NCBI RefSeq assembly: GCF_014297275.1
Contig: NZ_JACOQK010000001.1
Location: 248,001-312,000, forward strand
Direction: 5' to 3'
DNA: 64,000 nt
DNA from: Clostridium facile
GTDB taxonomy: Bacteria > Bacillota > Clostridia > Oscillospirales > Ruminococcaceae
Each line of letters opens with the position of its first letter. Position 1 is the stretch's first letter. A program made the position numbers and the translations under genes. The notes beneath the pieces were generated by a model that searched no databases, was not told where the DNA came from, and was given only the letters and a program-made list of their open reading frames with translations. Positions 27,927 to 37,765 of this stretch are shown piece by piece.

Positions 27927-29957
27927 ATGACACAGATAAAATTAGCAAAAACAGCTGGTTTCTGTTTTGGGGTAGACCGTGGTGTCAACCTGGTCTATGA
28001 TTTAATCCAACAAGGAAAAAAAGTTTGCACCTTGGGGCCTATTATCCATAATCCCCAATTGGTTGCGGATTTGTCTACTAAAGGGGTGCGCATTATTGAG
28101 CAACCAGAGCAGGCTTTCCAAGATGAGACTATCGTTATCCGTTCCCATGGCGTTGGACAATCTGTTTATCATTCTTTAAAGAAACATCAGCTTACTTATA
28201 ATGATGCAACTTGTCCGTTTGTGGCAAAAATTCATAATATTGTCTTTCAGGAATCTTCCAACGGCAATCCTATTTTGATTGCGGGAAATCCTGAGCATCC
28301 AGAAGTACAGGGAATACAAGGGCATTGTGTAGGGGAGAGTTTTGTATTCCAGACCCCAGAAGAATTGGAAGATTTACTAAAAAATACTGAAAAATTTGTG
28401 AAAAAAGCTCCTGCTATGGTAGCACAAACCACGTTTCAAGTATCTTTATGGGAAAAATGCGTAGAAATTGCGAAAAACCTATGTACAAATCTCAAAATAT
28501 TTGATACAATATGTAATGCGACTAGTTTGCGCCAGGCAGAAGCTATAGAGCTTGCCAAGCAATCTGATTTGATGGTTGTGATTGGCGGACGCCACAGTTC
28601 GAATACTAAGAAACTGTTGCAGGTGTGCTTGCAGTACACCAATGCCGTCCTGATTGAGACCAAGGACGAGCTTGACCCTAGTCTTATTATGTCCGCCCAA
28701 AGGGTTGGCATAACAGCAGGAGCTTCTACTCCTGCCTATATCATTAAGGAGGTTCTAGAAACCATGAGTGAAATTATTAAAGATCAGCCTACAGAGGAAC
28801 TGAGCTTTGCCGAGCTGCTGGAACAATCAGAAGCACAGGCAGAAAGACTATATACAGGAAAGAGAATTAAAGGTATTGTTACCTCTATTGCCAAAAATGA
28901 AGTGCAAGTAGATATTGGTGGCAAACAGTCTGGCTTTATTCCATCTTCTGAATTAAGCGATGATCCAAACGCAAAACCAGAAGAGATTGTTGCAAAAGGT
29001 GATGAGATTGATCTGGTTGTATTAAAAGTAAATGACCAGGATGGTATTGTTACCCTGTCTAAAAAACGTTTGGATGCTGAAAAAGGTTTTGATGAAATCA
29101 TTGCTGCAAAAGATGAAGATAAAACTTTATCCGGTGTTATCACCGATGTTGTTCGCGGCGGTGCTTTGGTATTGACCAATGGCGTTAAAATCTTTATTCC
29201 AATTTCCCAGCTGTCTGACCATCGTGTAGAAAACGCAGAAGAATTCTTGAAAAAAGAAGTGGAATTCAAAGTAATTGAAGTAAATCCAAACCGCAGACGT
29301 GCTGTTGCATCTGTAAGAGCGGTATTGAATGCAGCAAAAAAAGCAAAAGCGGAAGCATTCTGGAGTGAAGTAGAAGTTGGCAAAACTTATACTGGTACTG
29401 TAAAATCCCTGACCGATTACGGCGCATTTGTTGACCTGGGCGGCGTTGACGGTATGATCCACATCACAGAATTGTCTTGGACTAAAATCAAACATCCTTC
29501 CGATGTTGTTAAAGTTGGCGATACTGTAGAAGTATATGTAAAAGATATTGATGAAGAAAAGAAAAAAATCTCTTTGGGTTACAGAAAAACAGAAGATAAT
29601 CCATGGGAAATCTTCAAAAACAATTATGCGGTTGACCAGGTTGTAAACGTAACTATCGTTTCTTTAACTCAATTTGGTGCATTTGCGGAAATCATTCCAG
29701 GTGTTGACGGTTTGATTCACATTTCTCAAATCGCTAACCAGCATATTGCAAAAGTTGCAGATGTTCTGTCTGTTGGCCAAAAAGTAGACGCTAAAATTAC
29801 GGAAATTGATCTGGACAAAAAACGCATTAGCTTATCTATGCGTGCCCTGTTGGAAGAAGAAGCTCCAGCAGAAACAGAAGAAACAGATGAAGTTGATTCC
29901 GAAAAAGAAGAACTGAAAGAAGCTGTAGCAAATATTGAAGGTGTAGAAATTCAATAA
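27927..29957 (+). CDS. ispH-rpsA: Bifunctional HMBPP reductase (IspH) / ribosomal protein S1 fusion
   Basis: The 676-residue fusion is known from many Clostridia. Residues 1-279 are IspH (last step of the MEP isoprenoid pathway) with the three cluster cysteines C13 (TAGFCFGV), C96 (DATCPFV) and C196 (DTICNAT). From about residue 280 four S1 RNA-binding repeats follow (about 314-385, 395-465, 483-555, 570-640). The third repeat, with TGTVKSLTDYGAFVDLGGVDGMIHI, is the most canonical. An acidic tail ends the protein. The start at ATG 27927 follows GAGGAAAAGGG; an in-frame ATG at 27912 overlaps plsC. A terminator follows. Confidence 0.95.
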   Translation: MTQIKLAKTAGFCFGVDRGVNLVYDLIQQGKKVCTLGPIIHNPQLVADLSTKGVRIIEQPEQAFQDETIVIRSHGVGQSVYHSLKKHQLTYNDATCPFVAKIHNIVFQESSNGNPILIAGNPEHPEVQGIQGHCVGESFVFQTPEELEDLLKNTEKFVKKAPAMVAQTTFQVSLWEKCVEIAKNLCTNLKIFDTICNATSLRQAEAIELAKQSDLMVVIGGRHSSNTKKLLQVCLQYTNAVLIETKDELDPSLIMSAQRVGITAGASTPAYIIKEVLETMSEIIKDQPTEELSFAELLEQSEAQAERLYTGKRIKGIVTSIAKNEVQVDIGGKQSGFIPSSELSDDPNAKPEEIVAKGDEIDLVVLKVNDQDGIVTLSKKRLDAEKGFDEIIAAKDEDKTLSGVITDVVRGGALVLTNGVKIFIPISQLSDHRVENAEEFLKKEVEFKVIEVNPNRRRAVASVRAVLNAAKKAKAEAFWSEVEVGKTYTGTVKSLTDYGAFVDLGGVDGMIHITELSWTKIKHPSDVVKVGDTVEVYVKDIDEEKKKISLGYRKTEDNPWEIFKNNYAVDQVVNVTIVSLTQFGAFAEIIPGVDGLIHISQIANQHIAKVADVLSVGQKVDAKITEIDLDKKRISLSMRALLEEEAPAETEETDEVDSEKEELKEAVANIEGVEIQ

Positions 29958-30020
29958 TAGTTTATTTAAACTATAGATTTTACAGTTCATAAAGTAAAAA
30001 TTATTTTTGTGATAAAAAAG

Positions 30021-30060
30021 AAAAAGCGCATGTTTGCATAAACGCAGGCATGCGCTTTTT
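30021..30060 (+). terminator. Terminator of the cmk-plsC-ispH operon
   Basis: A perfect 12-bp stem (30021-30032 with 30049-30060) ends in five T. Confidence 0.85.
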
Positions 30061-30246
30061 GCTGTTATGGAAACCATCGGCTCTGTCGGTAGAAGTTTCC
30101 GTAAAAGAGAGTTTAGATTCCAGTAGTAGATGAAACAAGTTAGGAATAAACGGGCTGGAAAACTAACAGAAAAAGTTGTTAAGTGGATGAATTTTTCGTT
30201 TATGAATTTAATGCCAGTGACAAAATATTCAATGTACTGTAAGGAC

Positions 30247-30300
30247 TAGCCGGTAATAGACCCTTTTAGGGTTTCTTCAAGCCACCAACTTTAGCGGCTA
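30247..30300 (+). other. Possible structured RNA element in the 30061-30672 gap
   Basis: TAGCCG (30247-30252) can pair with CGGCTA (30295-30300), enclosing a small ACCC/GGGT hairpin. I match it to no known riboswitch. The rest of this ~600-bp gap is AT-rich without a gene. Confidence 0.25.
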
Positions 30301-30602
30301 TAACGATGAAAAATAGTTTACTTTTGTTGATAGAAGTGAACCATAAAAATTTTTACTTTTAGTCTTAGAAAATAGGAGAAATTTGCTCGGAACACTTTGT
30401 TGTAATATCATATGTTGGAATTAATTTCCTGAATGTTTGCTATTTTTTAAAAAAGAAAGTTGTCATATAAATGTTTCATTTTTTCATCGTTGTATGGTTT
30501 CTATTCATAAAAATTTTCTATTATATTTATGATATTTATCGAAAATATAAAATAATTTACTTGTTTTTGGAAAGATTGTCAATAGAAATTTGTATAATGA
30601 GA

Positions 30603-30611
30603 TGCTATAAT
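30603..30611 (+). promoter_or_regulatory. Extended -10 promoter before the GH3 gene
   Basis: TGC-TATAAT lies 62 bp before the TTG start. A second TATAAT is at 30593-30598. No convincing -35 is seen for either. Confidence 0.45.
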
Positions 30612-30672
30612 AATTTTGTTATGGTATATAATAACAATTTTATAGGCAGATTTGCTTAAGGAGGAAAAGAGA

Positions 30673-33600
30673 TTGAAACAGAAACATTCTATCTGGAAAC
30701 GGTGTTGTTCTGCTTTGTTGGCGGCCGCGATAGCGGTTACAACTGCTGTTACTGCGGTATCGCCTGTTTTAGCAGCCCAAGGGGATACATTTGATATCAA
30801 CCGGGAAATTTCTCGCCGTTTTACCACAGAAAGTTTGGTTTTGCTTAGGAATCATGAAAATGTACTTCCTTTGCAAACAGAGGACCAAGTCGCTGTGTTT
30901 GGTTCTACTCAAGTGAATACATTTAAAACAGTATTTGGTTCTGGAAGTACGGAAGGAATTGGAATTGGATTTGTGGATACCTTGAGTGTATTGGAGACCA
31001 AAACCAAAGTAGATTCCCAGCTTGCAGCGCAATACCGAGAATTTGCTCGTACAAATCCACCGGATACTAGCATGGATAATGTAGATAACGAGATTTTGTC
31101 AAAACGATCTATTCCCGAGATGCCATTAAATGATTCTATTGTATCCGAGGCTGCTCAACGGAATAACAAGGCTGTCATTTTTATTGGACGTACCAATGGG
31201 GAAGGATACGACTGGCAGCTGGAAAACGAATACCAATTACGTCCAGAAGAACAAAATATGATTGACCTTGTCACAAAATATTTTGATAACGTAACTGTTG
31301 TTTTAAACACCGCCTCCCCAATTGATATGACTTGGGATAATGATAAAATTGATTCCGTGTTATGGGTAGGAATTTGTGGTGACCAAGGTGCAAACGCAAT
31401 TTCCGCTGTCTTAAGTGGGGAAGCAAATCCTTCTGGTAAATTGACCCAAACATGGGCTGCAAAATATGAAGATACTCCAACTCATATGAACTATGAAATG
31501 ACAAATTATCCAGAAGGGCTTCATGGCCCAGAGGTAGAATATGAAGAAGATATTTACGCTGGTTACCGGTATTATGATACTTTTAATGTAACACCCAAAT
31601 TCCCATTTGGATATGGTTTATCTTACACCACATTTGATACAGAAATAGATAGCATCACTGCTGATAGCGAAACAGTTACCGTGCAGGCAACTGTAACCAA
31701 TACGGGAGATGTCCCAGGAAAAGAAGTAGTACAGGTTTACTATAGTGCTCCAGATGGAAAAATGGAGAAAGCCTACCAGGAATTAGCAGCTTTTGCGAAA
31801 ACTGATTTGCTACAGCCCAATGAAAAACAGACTTTAACCATGACCTATCAGGTGAAAAACATGGCGTCTTACGACGAAGAAACCGCACGTTATGTGTTGG
31901 AGCCAGGAGACTATGTTGTCCGTGTAGGAAATTCTTCTCGTAATACTCATGTTGGTGCTGTGATTACTTTGGATGATTTAGCAGTGACAGAACAGCTTTC
32001 GAACCATATGGAAGAAGCGATTCCGTTATCTCGCTTTACAAAAGAAGGGGTTACCCCATATTCCTACGAAGGCGAAAAGGAAGAGATTGCATCTGCAAAG
32101 AGGATTCCTTTAACGGCTTCTAGTATAAAAACAGAAAACAACGCTAACACAATTTCTGATGAGCCAGAATTGTTAGAAAATAGTGTAGAGGCTGAATTTG
32201 TACAAGCAGCACAGCAGGAATTGGATTCCAGCGGTTATGGTGTTGCCCCTGTTTTGGATGATGCAGTACAGCAAATTCCAGGATTGATCCATTGTGCGGA
32301 TTTAGGGGTTAACTTTGCGGGATTTGTAGTAAATGACCCTTCTGGTGATGAAGATGGATATAAGAGTGTAACTGTCCAAAAGGCAAATACCAAAATGCCG
32401 TTTGAAGTGAACTCTGCTTATGATGGTTCCCATACCTTAACCATCCGTTATTTTGTGGATTCTCCAAGTAGTGTTACATTAACTGACCAGAATGATAAAA
32501 CACTATGTACCTTCCAAATGGACACTACTGGTTCCTGGGCAGAAACAACGGTAGAAAATGTTGATTTAACTGGCGTGACCAAAATGAATTTGATTACCCA
32601 TAATGATAATATCAACTTAAACTGGTTATCCATCCAGACACAGGAATACGCAGGACTTGTAACAGCAACATTGCCATCTGGCAGTTATAAAGATGCTGTT
32701 ACAGTTGCTCTAAAAAATGATGATTGTCCAGATTCTACTATTTATTATACAGTAGATGGCTCAGAACCAACTACATCCAGCGCTGTTTACCAACAGCCAA
32801 TTACAGTATCTGCTGATACAACGATCAAAGCAATGGCAGTAAAAGATGATAGCAAAAATACTGTTGTATCTTCCTTTGCTTATAAAATTGATGGGAGTAT
32901 TTCTGCAAAAGCAGTAAAACCAACCTATTCTTTTATGGAAAAAGATGATAATGGAAATCAAATCCTTTCCATGCGGGCAGAATCCGGTATGAGCATTTTC
33001 TATACTACAGATGGTTCTACTCCAACAACTGCTTCCCAGTATTACTCTGCTCCTATCAGTGTAAAAAATGGTACTACTGTAAAACTGGTTGCCGTTGGAC
33101 CAAATTGTGACTATAGTCCAGTAGTAACCGTTTCCATTGCGGATGTTGCAGCTCCAACTTCTAATGTAGAAACAGGAGGCACTTATTTAACAGGACAAAA
33201 AGTAGGTTTATCCAGTGCCGCTGGAACAAAAATTTACTATACTATGTCAACAGATGGTTCTATGCCAGAAGATCCAACCAATGCTTCCGAACAGTATAAT
33301 GGAGAAATTTCATTAGATACAAAATCGAAAGTAATCTTGAAAGCAATTGCAGCTAATGAAAATGGCTCCAGTGAGGTAGCTACCTTTGTATATCAAATCA
33401 CAGATAAACTCTATACTTTGGAAGATGTTTACAATGGCGATGCTACTGTGGAACAGGTAGTGGCACAAATGAATCTGAGTGAATTAGTAGAAGTAGTTTC
33501 TAATACTGGAAATTCCTCCAGATTCAGAAGTCCAGGCGTCGCTTATGCGGATGGTCCTTTAGGAGTGAAAACCAATAACTTTACTAAATGGGCTGCACCA

Positions 33601-36600
33601 TCCTTGTTGGCTTGTTCCTGGGATGTAGAATTGTTCCAAGAACAAGGAGACGCTGTGGGTAAAGAAATGGTAGAAGAAGGAATCGATTTTTGGCTGGCGC
33701 CAGGTGCAAATATTTTGCGTGACCCCCGTTCGGGAAGAAACTCAGAATACTATGCAGAAGATCCTGTTTTAACCGGTGTGTTAGCTTCTACTGTAATACA
33801 GAATGTACAAAAACATGGTGTTGGATGTGTAGTAAAACACTTTGTGGGAAATGACCAGGAAACTCACAGAAAACAATGTGCTAACGCTATTGTATCAGAA
33901 CGTGCTCTGCGGGAAATTTATTTGAAAGCATTTGAAATCATTGTAAAAACATCACAGCCTTGGGGATTGATGACAACCTATTGTGATGTTAACCGTATTT
34001 CCACCGCAACTAATTTAGAACTTTGTACTGCTATTCCACGTGGGGAATGGGGATTTGAAAACGTAATCATGACCGACTGGGGTTGCTACGCAGACAATGG
34101 TATGATGATGTATGCTGGTAACGATTTGGTAATGCCTTCTGGCAGTGCGGAAGTCATTAAAAATTCCGTTTTAAAACCAGATCAGGTGAACACCAGTGAT
34201 CCAAACTATACAAAACCAACTACAAAAGCAATGTTGCAACGTAATGTTGTTAATATCTTTGACTTAATGTCCAAAACAAACGCATTTTCTAGATTAATTG
34301 GCCAACCACAAACTTACCAATATCAAGTTCCAGAGGAAACCTGGATTACAACTTCTAAAGAAGCGAAACAAGCAACCGTAACTGTTACAGTGGGAGAAAA
34401 TGGTTCTGTATCTCCAACTCAACAAGAAGTTATAATTGCAACAGATGCTACCTTTACAGTAACACCGGATGCCAATTATATGGTAGATGATGTTATGATT
34501 ACTCCAGTAACTGCTTATACATTAGATGACAATCAGTTAACCGTGCAAAAGGTAAAAGGGCAAACTGACATTCAAGTTACCTTTAAAGCCATCCCTGAAT
34601 CAGCTGATTTTGATGGATTAAACCAGCTGATTCAATCTGCACAAGATAAACTGGATCAAGCAACTATTGGTGGGCAGCCAGGAAACTATTTGCATACAAC
34701 TGCAAAAGAGTTCCAGGCTGAAATTGATGCAGCAAAAGTTGTAGCAGAAAATAACCAGGCTACTGTTATGGAAGTAGAAGATGCAATTTGCCTTTTAAAA
34801 GAAGCTATTGCAAAATTTGAAAGCCAACAGGTAACCCAAATAACTCATGAATTAACATCGGATACTACCTCTAAAATAAAGGCAATTGATTATTCTGACG
34901 CAAGCCCAGTGGTAGGTTCAGAAGCTTGTAGCGATTCGGATGGCGGTCAGAATACAACAGGAACTTATAAAGGTACATATCTGGAATATACTGTAGATGT
35001 AGATCAGGATAATGTTTATCATTTGTACGGAAGAATTTCTACCAATGAAGACAACTGTGGCTATGAGGTTTATGTAGATGATGTACTGCAAGGCAGTATG
35101 TTGCAGGAACAGAAAACTGGCGGTTGGCAGAATTGGGCTACCAGTGACCCTGTTAAAGTAAATTTAACAGCAGGAGTCCATACCATTAAATTTGTATTTA
35201 CCAACAACGGTATTAACGTAAATTACTTTACATTAGAACCTCTTATGAGGACAGTTACTATCCATACAGATGATCATGGAATAGTATCTCCATCTACCAT
35301 GCAGATAGAAAAAGGGTCCAATGCAGTATTCCAATTACAGCCAAACGATGGCTTTGTTCCGGAACAAATTGTAATTGACCCATCTACATCCTATCATTTG
35401 AAGGATAATGTATTATCTGTGAACAATATTACCCAGAATACAACTGTATCTGTTACATTCAAACAGGTCCCAGATACCCCAGATTTGGACCGTTTGAATG
35501 CTTTGATTGAAACAGCGCAAACCTTAAAAGAGAATGCGATAGCAGATGGAACGGTAGGAAATTATGTTCCATCTGTGTTAAACAAATTCCAGGCAGCTAT
35601 CGACCAGGCAAAACAGGCAGCTGCAAACCCAGAATTAACCGCAACTGATATTGAATATGTGATTTTAGACTTACAACAGGCAATCAATCAGTTTGAAAAC
35701 AGCAAAGTAACACAATTAACCCATATTATCCCTTCCACAGATATTACAAAAATCAAAGCTACTTCTCATTCCGCAACGAGCCCTGGAATTGGAGCAGAAA
35801 ATTGTCAAGATGAAGATGGTGGACAAAATCCAATTTATACCGATGGTGGTACCTGGCTGGAATATCAGTTTGACGTAGCAAAAACAGGCTGGTATCAATT
35901 TACTCCACGTGTATCTGTCAACGCAGCAGGCGCTGGGTTTGATGTATTGGTAGATGGGAATAAAGTTGCTGAGTTTTCCAACCAATCCGCAACAGGAGGA
36001 TGGCAAAACTGGGTAACACGTGATCCAGCAACGGTTCCATTGACAGAAGGAACCCATATATTGAGAATTGCGTTTACGGTAAGCGGTATGAATGTTAACT
36101 GGTTCCAGTTCAAACCAATGCCGACTGTTGTTTCAGTAGAAACATTAGATACAATTACAGTGGACTATGGAATCCCATTTGAAGAACTCTCCCTGCCTGA
36201 AACAGTTTCTGTCACATTAAATAATCAAACAACAAGAGAATTATCCGTACAATGGGATGGTACAAATTATAACCCAACTGTAGCAGGAAATTATACCTTA
36301 ATTGGTACATTATCTGATACACAGGGTGTCAATAACTTTGACGGTTTAACAGCTTCTATTCAAATCACTGTAAAAGATCAATCGGAACCAGAATGGACGG
36401 TACAGGAAGTAGCAGATGCAATCCCAACACCAGTGATTACAAAAGATACTACTCAAATTGCCTTACCAGAAGTTCCAGATGGATTTACAGTAGAATTGAC
36501 AAACAGTAGCCGTCCAGAAATTATTAGCCTGGATGGAAAGGTGACTCATCCAACTGTGGATACTGAAGTAGAACTCACTTATACTGTATCCAAAGATAGA

Positions 36601-37458
36601 GAAACAGCTATTGCTGTAAGAAAAGTACTAGTTCCAGGAAAACCAGTAGAACCAACCGAGGTAAATAAAGATATCCTGAACAAAGTAATTACCTATGCGG
36701 AAGAACAAAAAGCTTCTGAGGGGTTTAACAATGTAATTGCAGATGTACAGGAATCCTTCAACGCAACATTGGATGCAGCAAAAGAAATTGCGGCAGATCC
36801 AGCAGCAAGTCAGGATGCAATAGATGCAGCATGGAAAGCATTAATGACAGAAATTCATAAACTAGGCTTTGTCAAAGGTGATATTACTTCCTTAGAATCC
36901 CTGGTAGCATTGGCGAAAACCTACGATATGAATGACTTTGTAGAAGCAGGTCAGGCAGAATTCTTAGAAGCATTGAAAGCAGCGCAAGATTTATTAGCGG
37001 ATAAAGACAATGCAATGCAGGCAGAAATCAAAACAGCAGAAAGCAATCTGTTGAATGCAATGCTGAATCTGAGATACAAAGCAGATAAATCCATCCTGGA
37101 AGCGTTATTGGCGGAAGCGAATGGCAAAGATGCTAACGTATACACAGCGGAAAGCTACGCAGTACTGGAAGCAGCAGTAGCAGAGGCAAACGCAGTAATG
37201 GAAAATGAAAACGCAACTCAGGAAGAAGTAGACACAGCAGTAGCAAATGTACAAGAAGCAATGAAAGGATTGATAACAGTAGAAACACCAACTGCTGAAA
37301 CCCCAGTAGATAACGATATGGACGGTACACAAACAGGGCAAGAAAGTACAATCACAAAAGCAAACGCAGCGAAAACAGGCGATGTTGCTCCAATTGCTGG
37401 TGCTGTAGCATTAATGATTGCAGCTGGAACAGTAATAGTCCTGAAAAAGAAAAAATAA
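30673..37458 (+). CDS. Giant cell-wall-anchored GH3 glycosidase with permuted core and repeated carbohydrate-binding modules
   Basis: 2261 residues. The start is TTG 30673, 8 nt after AAGGAGG; an upstream in-frame TTG at 30652 would put the SD inside the gene. Order: signal peptide (1-36); GH3 C-terminal domain (~40-300); fibronectin-III-like domain (~330-430); a CBM6/35-like region (~510-660); three chitobiase/beta-hexosaminidase-type repeats (~662-913, with YYTVDGSEPTT and FYTTDGSTPTT). Only then comes the GH3 N-terminal barrel (~914-1180) with K1055/H1056 of KHF and nucleophile D1135 in MTDWG. Next come two units of B-repeat, FIVAR-like helices and CBM (~1235-1523, ~1523-1816), Ig-like domains, a FIVAR stalk, and AAKTGD plus a hydrophobic helix and KKKK. 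It is likely a beta-glycosidase acting on plant glycan; sugar specificity is unknown. Confidence 0.88.
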   Translation: MKQKHSIWKRCCSALLAAAIAVTTAVTAVSPVLAAQGDTFDINREISRRFTTESLVLLRNHENVLPLQTEDQVAVFGSTQVNTFKTVFGSGSTEGIGIGFVDTLSVLETKTKVDSQLAAQYREFARTNPPDTSMDNVDNEILSKRSIPEMPLNDSIVSEAAQRNNKAVIFIGRTNGEGYDWQLENEYQLRPEEQNMIDLVTKYFDNVTVVLNTASPIDMTWDNDKIDSVLWVGICGDQGANAISAVLSGEANPSGKLTQTWAAKYEDTPTHMNYEMTNYPEGLHGPEVEYEEDIYAGYRYYDTFNVTPKFPFGYGLSYTTFDTEIDSITADSETVTVQATVTNTGDVPGKEVVQVYYSAPDGKMEKAYQELAAFAKTDLLQPNEKQTLTMTYQVKNMASYDEETARYVLEPGDYVVRVGNSSRNTHVGAVITLDDLAVTEQLSNHMEEAIPLSRFTKEGVTPYSYEGEKEEIASAKRIPLTASSIKTENNANTISDEPELLENSVEAEFVQAAQQELDSSGYGVAPVLDDAVQQIPGLIHCADLGVNFAGFVVNDPSGDEDGYKSVTVQKANTKMPFEVNSAYDGSHTLTIRYFVDSPSSVTLTDQNDKTLCTFQMDTTGSWAETTVENVDLTGVTKMNLITHNDNINLNWLSIQTQEYAGLVTATLPSGSYKDAVTVALKNDDCPDSTIYYTVDGSEPTTSSAVYQQPITVSADTTIKAMAVKDDSKNTVVSSFAYKIDGSISAKAVKPTYSFMEKDDNGNQILSMRAESGMSIFYTTDGSTPTTASQYYSAPISVKNGTTVKLVAVGPNCDYSPVVTVSIADVAAPTSNVETGGTYLTGQKVGLSSAAGTKIYYTMSTDGSMPEDPTNASEQYNGEISLDTKSKVILKAIAANENGSSEVATFVYQITDKLYTLEDVYNGDATVEQVVAQMNLSELVEVVSNTGNSSRFRSPGVAYADGPLGVKTNNFTKWAAPSLLACSWDVELFQEQGDAVGKEMVEEGIDFWLAPGANILRDPRSGRNSEYYAEDPVLTGVLASTVIQNVQKHGVGCVVKHFVGNDQETHRKQCANAIVSERALREIYLKAFEIIVKTSQPWGLMTTYCDVNRISTATNLELCTAIPRGEWGFENVIMTDWGCYADNGMMMYAGNDLVMPSGSAEVIKNSVLKPDQVNTSDPNYTKPTTKAMLQRNVVNIFDLMSKTNAFSRLIGQPQTYQYQVPEETWITTSKEAKQATVTVTVGENGSVSPTQQEVIIATDATFTVTPDANYMVDDVMITPVTAYTLDDNQLTVQKVKGQTDIQVTFKAIPESADFDGLNQLIQSAQDKLDQATIGGQPGNYLHTTAKEFQAEIDAAKVVAENNQATVMEVEDAICLLKEAIAKFESQQVTQITHELTSDTTSKIKAIDYSDASPVVGSEACSDSDGGQNTTGTYKGTYLEYTVDVDQDNVYHLYGRISTNEDNCGYEVYVDDVLQGSMLQEQKTGGWQNWATSDPVKVNLTAGVHTIKFVFTNNGINVNYFTLEPLMRTVTIHTDDHGIVSPSTMQIEKGSNAVFQLQPNDGFVPEQIVIDPSTSYHLKDNVLSVNNITQNTTVSVTFKQVPDTPDLDRLNALIETAQTLKENAIADGTVGNYVPSVLNKFQAAIDQAKQAAANPELTATDIEYVILDLQQAINQFENSKVTQLTHIIPSTDITKIKATSHSATSPGIGAENCQDEDGGQNPIYTDGGTWLEYQFDVAKTGWYQFTPRVSVNAAGAGFDVLVDGNKVAEFSNQSATGGWQNWVTRDPATVPLTEGTHILRIAFTVSGMNVNWFQFKPMPTVVSVETLDTITVDYGIPFEELSLPETVSVTLNNQTTRELSVQWDGTNYNPTVAGNYTLIGTLSDTQGVNNFDGLTASIQITVKDQSEPEWTVQEVADAIPTPVITKDTTQIALPEVPDGFTVELTNSSRPEIISLDGKVTHPTVDTEVELTYTVSKDRETAIAVRKVLVPGKPVEPTEVNKDILNKVITYAEEQKASEGFNNVIADVQESFNATLDAAKEIAADPAASQDAIDAAWKALMTEIHKLGFVKGDITSLESLVALAKTYDMNDFVEAGQAEFLEALKAAQDLLADKDNAMQAEIKTAESNLLNAMLNLRYKADKSILEALLAEANGKDANVYTAESYAVLEAAVAEANAVMENENATQEEVDTAVANVQEAMKGLITVETPTAETPVDNDMDGTQTGQESTITKANAAKTGDVAPIAGAVALMIAAGTVIVLKKKK

Positions 37459-37516
37459 TTATTTTGTACTTTTTAAATGATAGCATACTGAAAGTATAAT
37501 TAAATTAAAAATGATG

Positions 37517-37548
37517 AAAAACGCTCTGATTTAATCAGAGCGTTTTTT
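37517..37548 (+). terminator. Terminator of the GH3 gene
   Basis: A stem of at least 13 bp (AAAAACGCTCTGA with TCAGAGCGTTTTT) lies 60 bp after the stop. Confidence 0.92.
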
Positions 37549-37551
37549 CTA

Positions 37552-37580
37552 TTGCAATCAGGGTTTTTATGTGCTATAAT
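37552..37580 (+). promoter_or_regulatory. folT promoter
   Basis: TTGCAA (37552-37557), a 17-bp spacer, and TGC-TATAAT (extended -10, 37572-37580) lie just upstream of the THF riboswitch. Confidence 0.85.
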
Positions 37581-37594
37581 AATAAACGAAATTA

Positions 37595-37691
37595 GGCAAA
37601 GTAAACATATGTGCGTTAAGTGTTTGGTGAACGGGGAGTTGTCACCAGAACGAAGGAAAATCCGCGGTACATATGTTGCATCCCGTTGCTG
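37595..37691 (+). ncRNA. Tetrahydrofolate (THF-I) riboswitch
   Basis: The leader contains the THF motif landmarks: a GCGTTAAGTGT segment, a GGTGA..TCACC hairpin, AACGAAGG, CCGCGGTA, and the closing TTGCATCCCGTTGC. The start region (GGCAA) can pair with the end (TTGC). It sits between a strong promoter and folT. It likely controls folT translation or transcription in response to reduced folate; no obvious terminator hairpin lies between it and the SD. Confidence 0.88.
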
Positions 37692-37765
37692 CTATAATAA
37701 AGAGTGATTCTAGATAACCCCTTGTTATAGAGCGTGGAAATGCAAAATAATAAGGAGGTTTTTTT

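Noticed and set aside
30471..30659. 62-codon plus-strand ORF before the GH3 gene
   Set aside because: Its composition follows the AT-rich DNA (Phe/Ile/Tyr), it has no SD, and it overlaps the GH3 promoter and SD.
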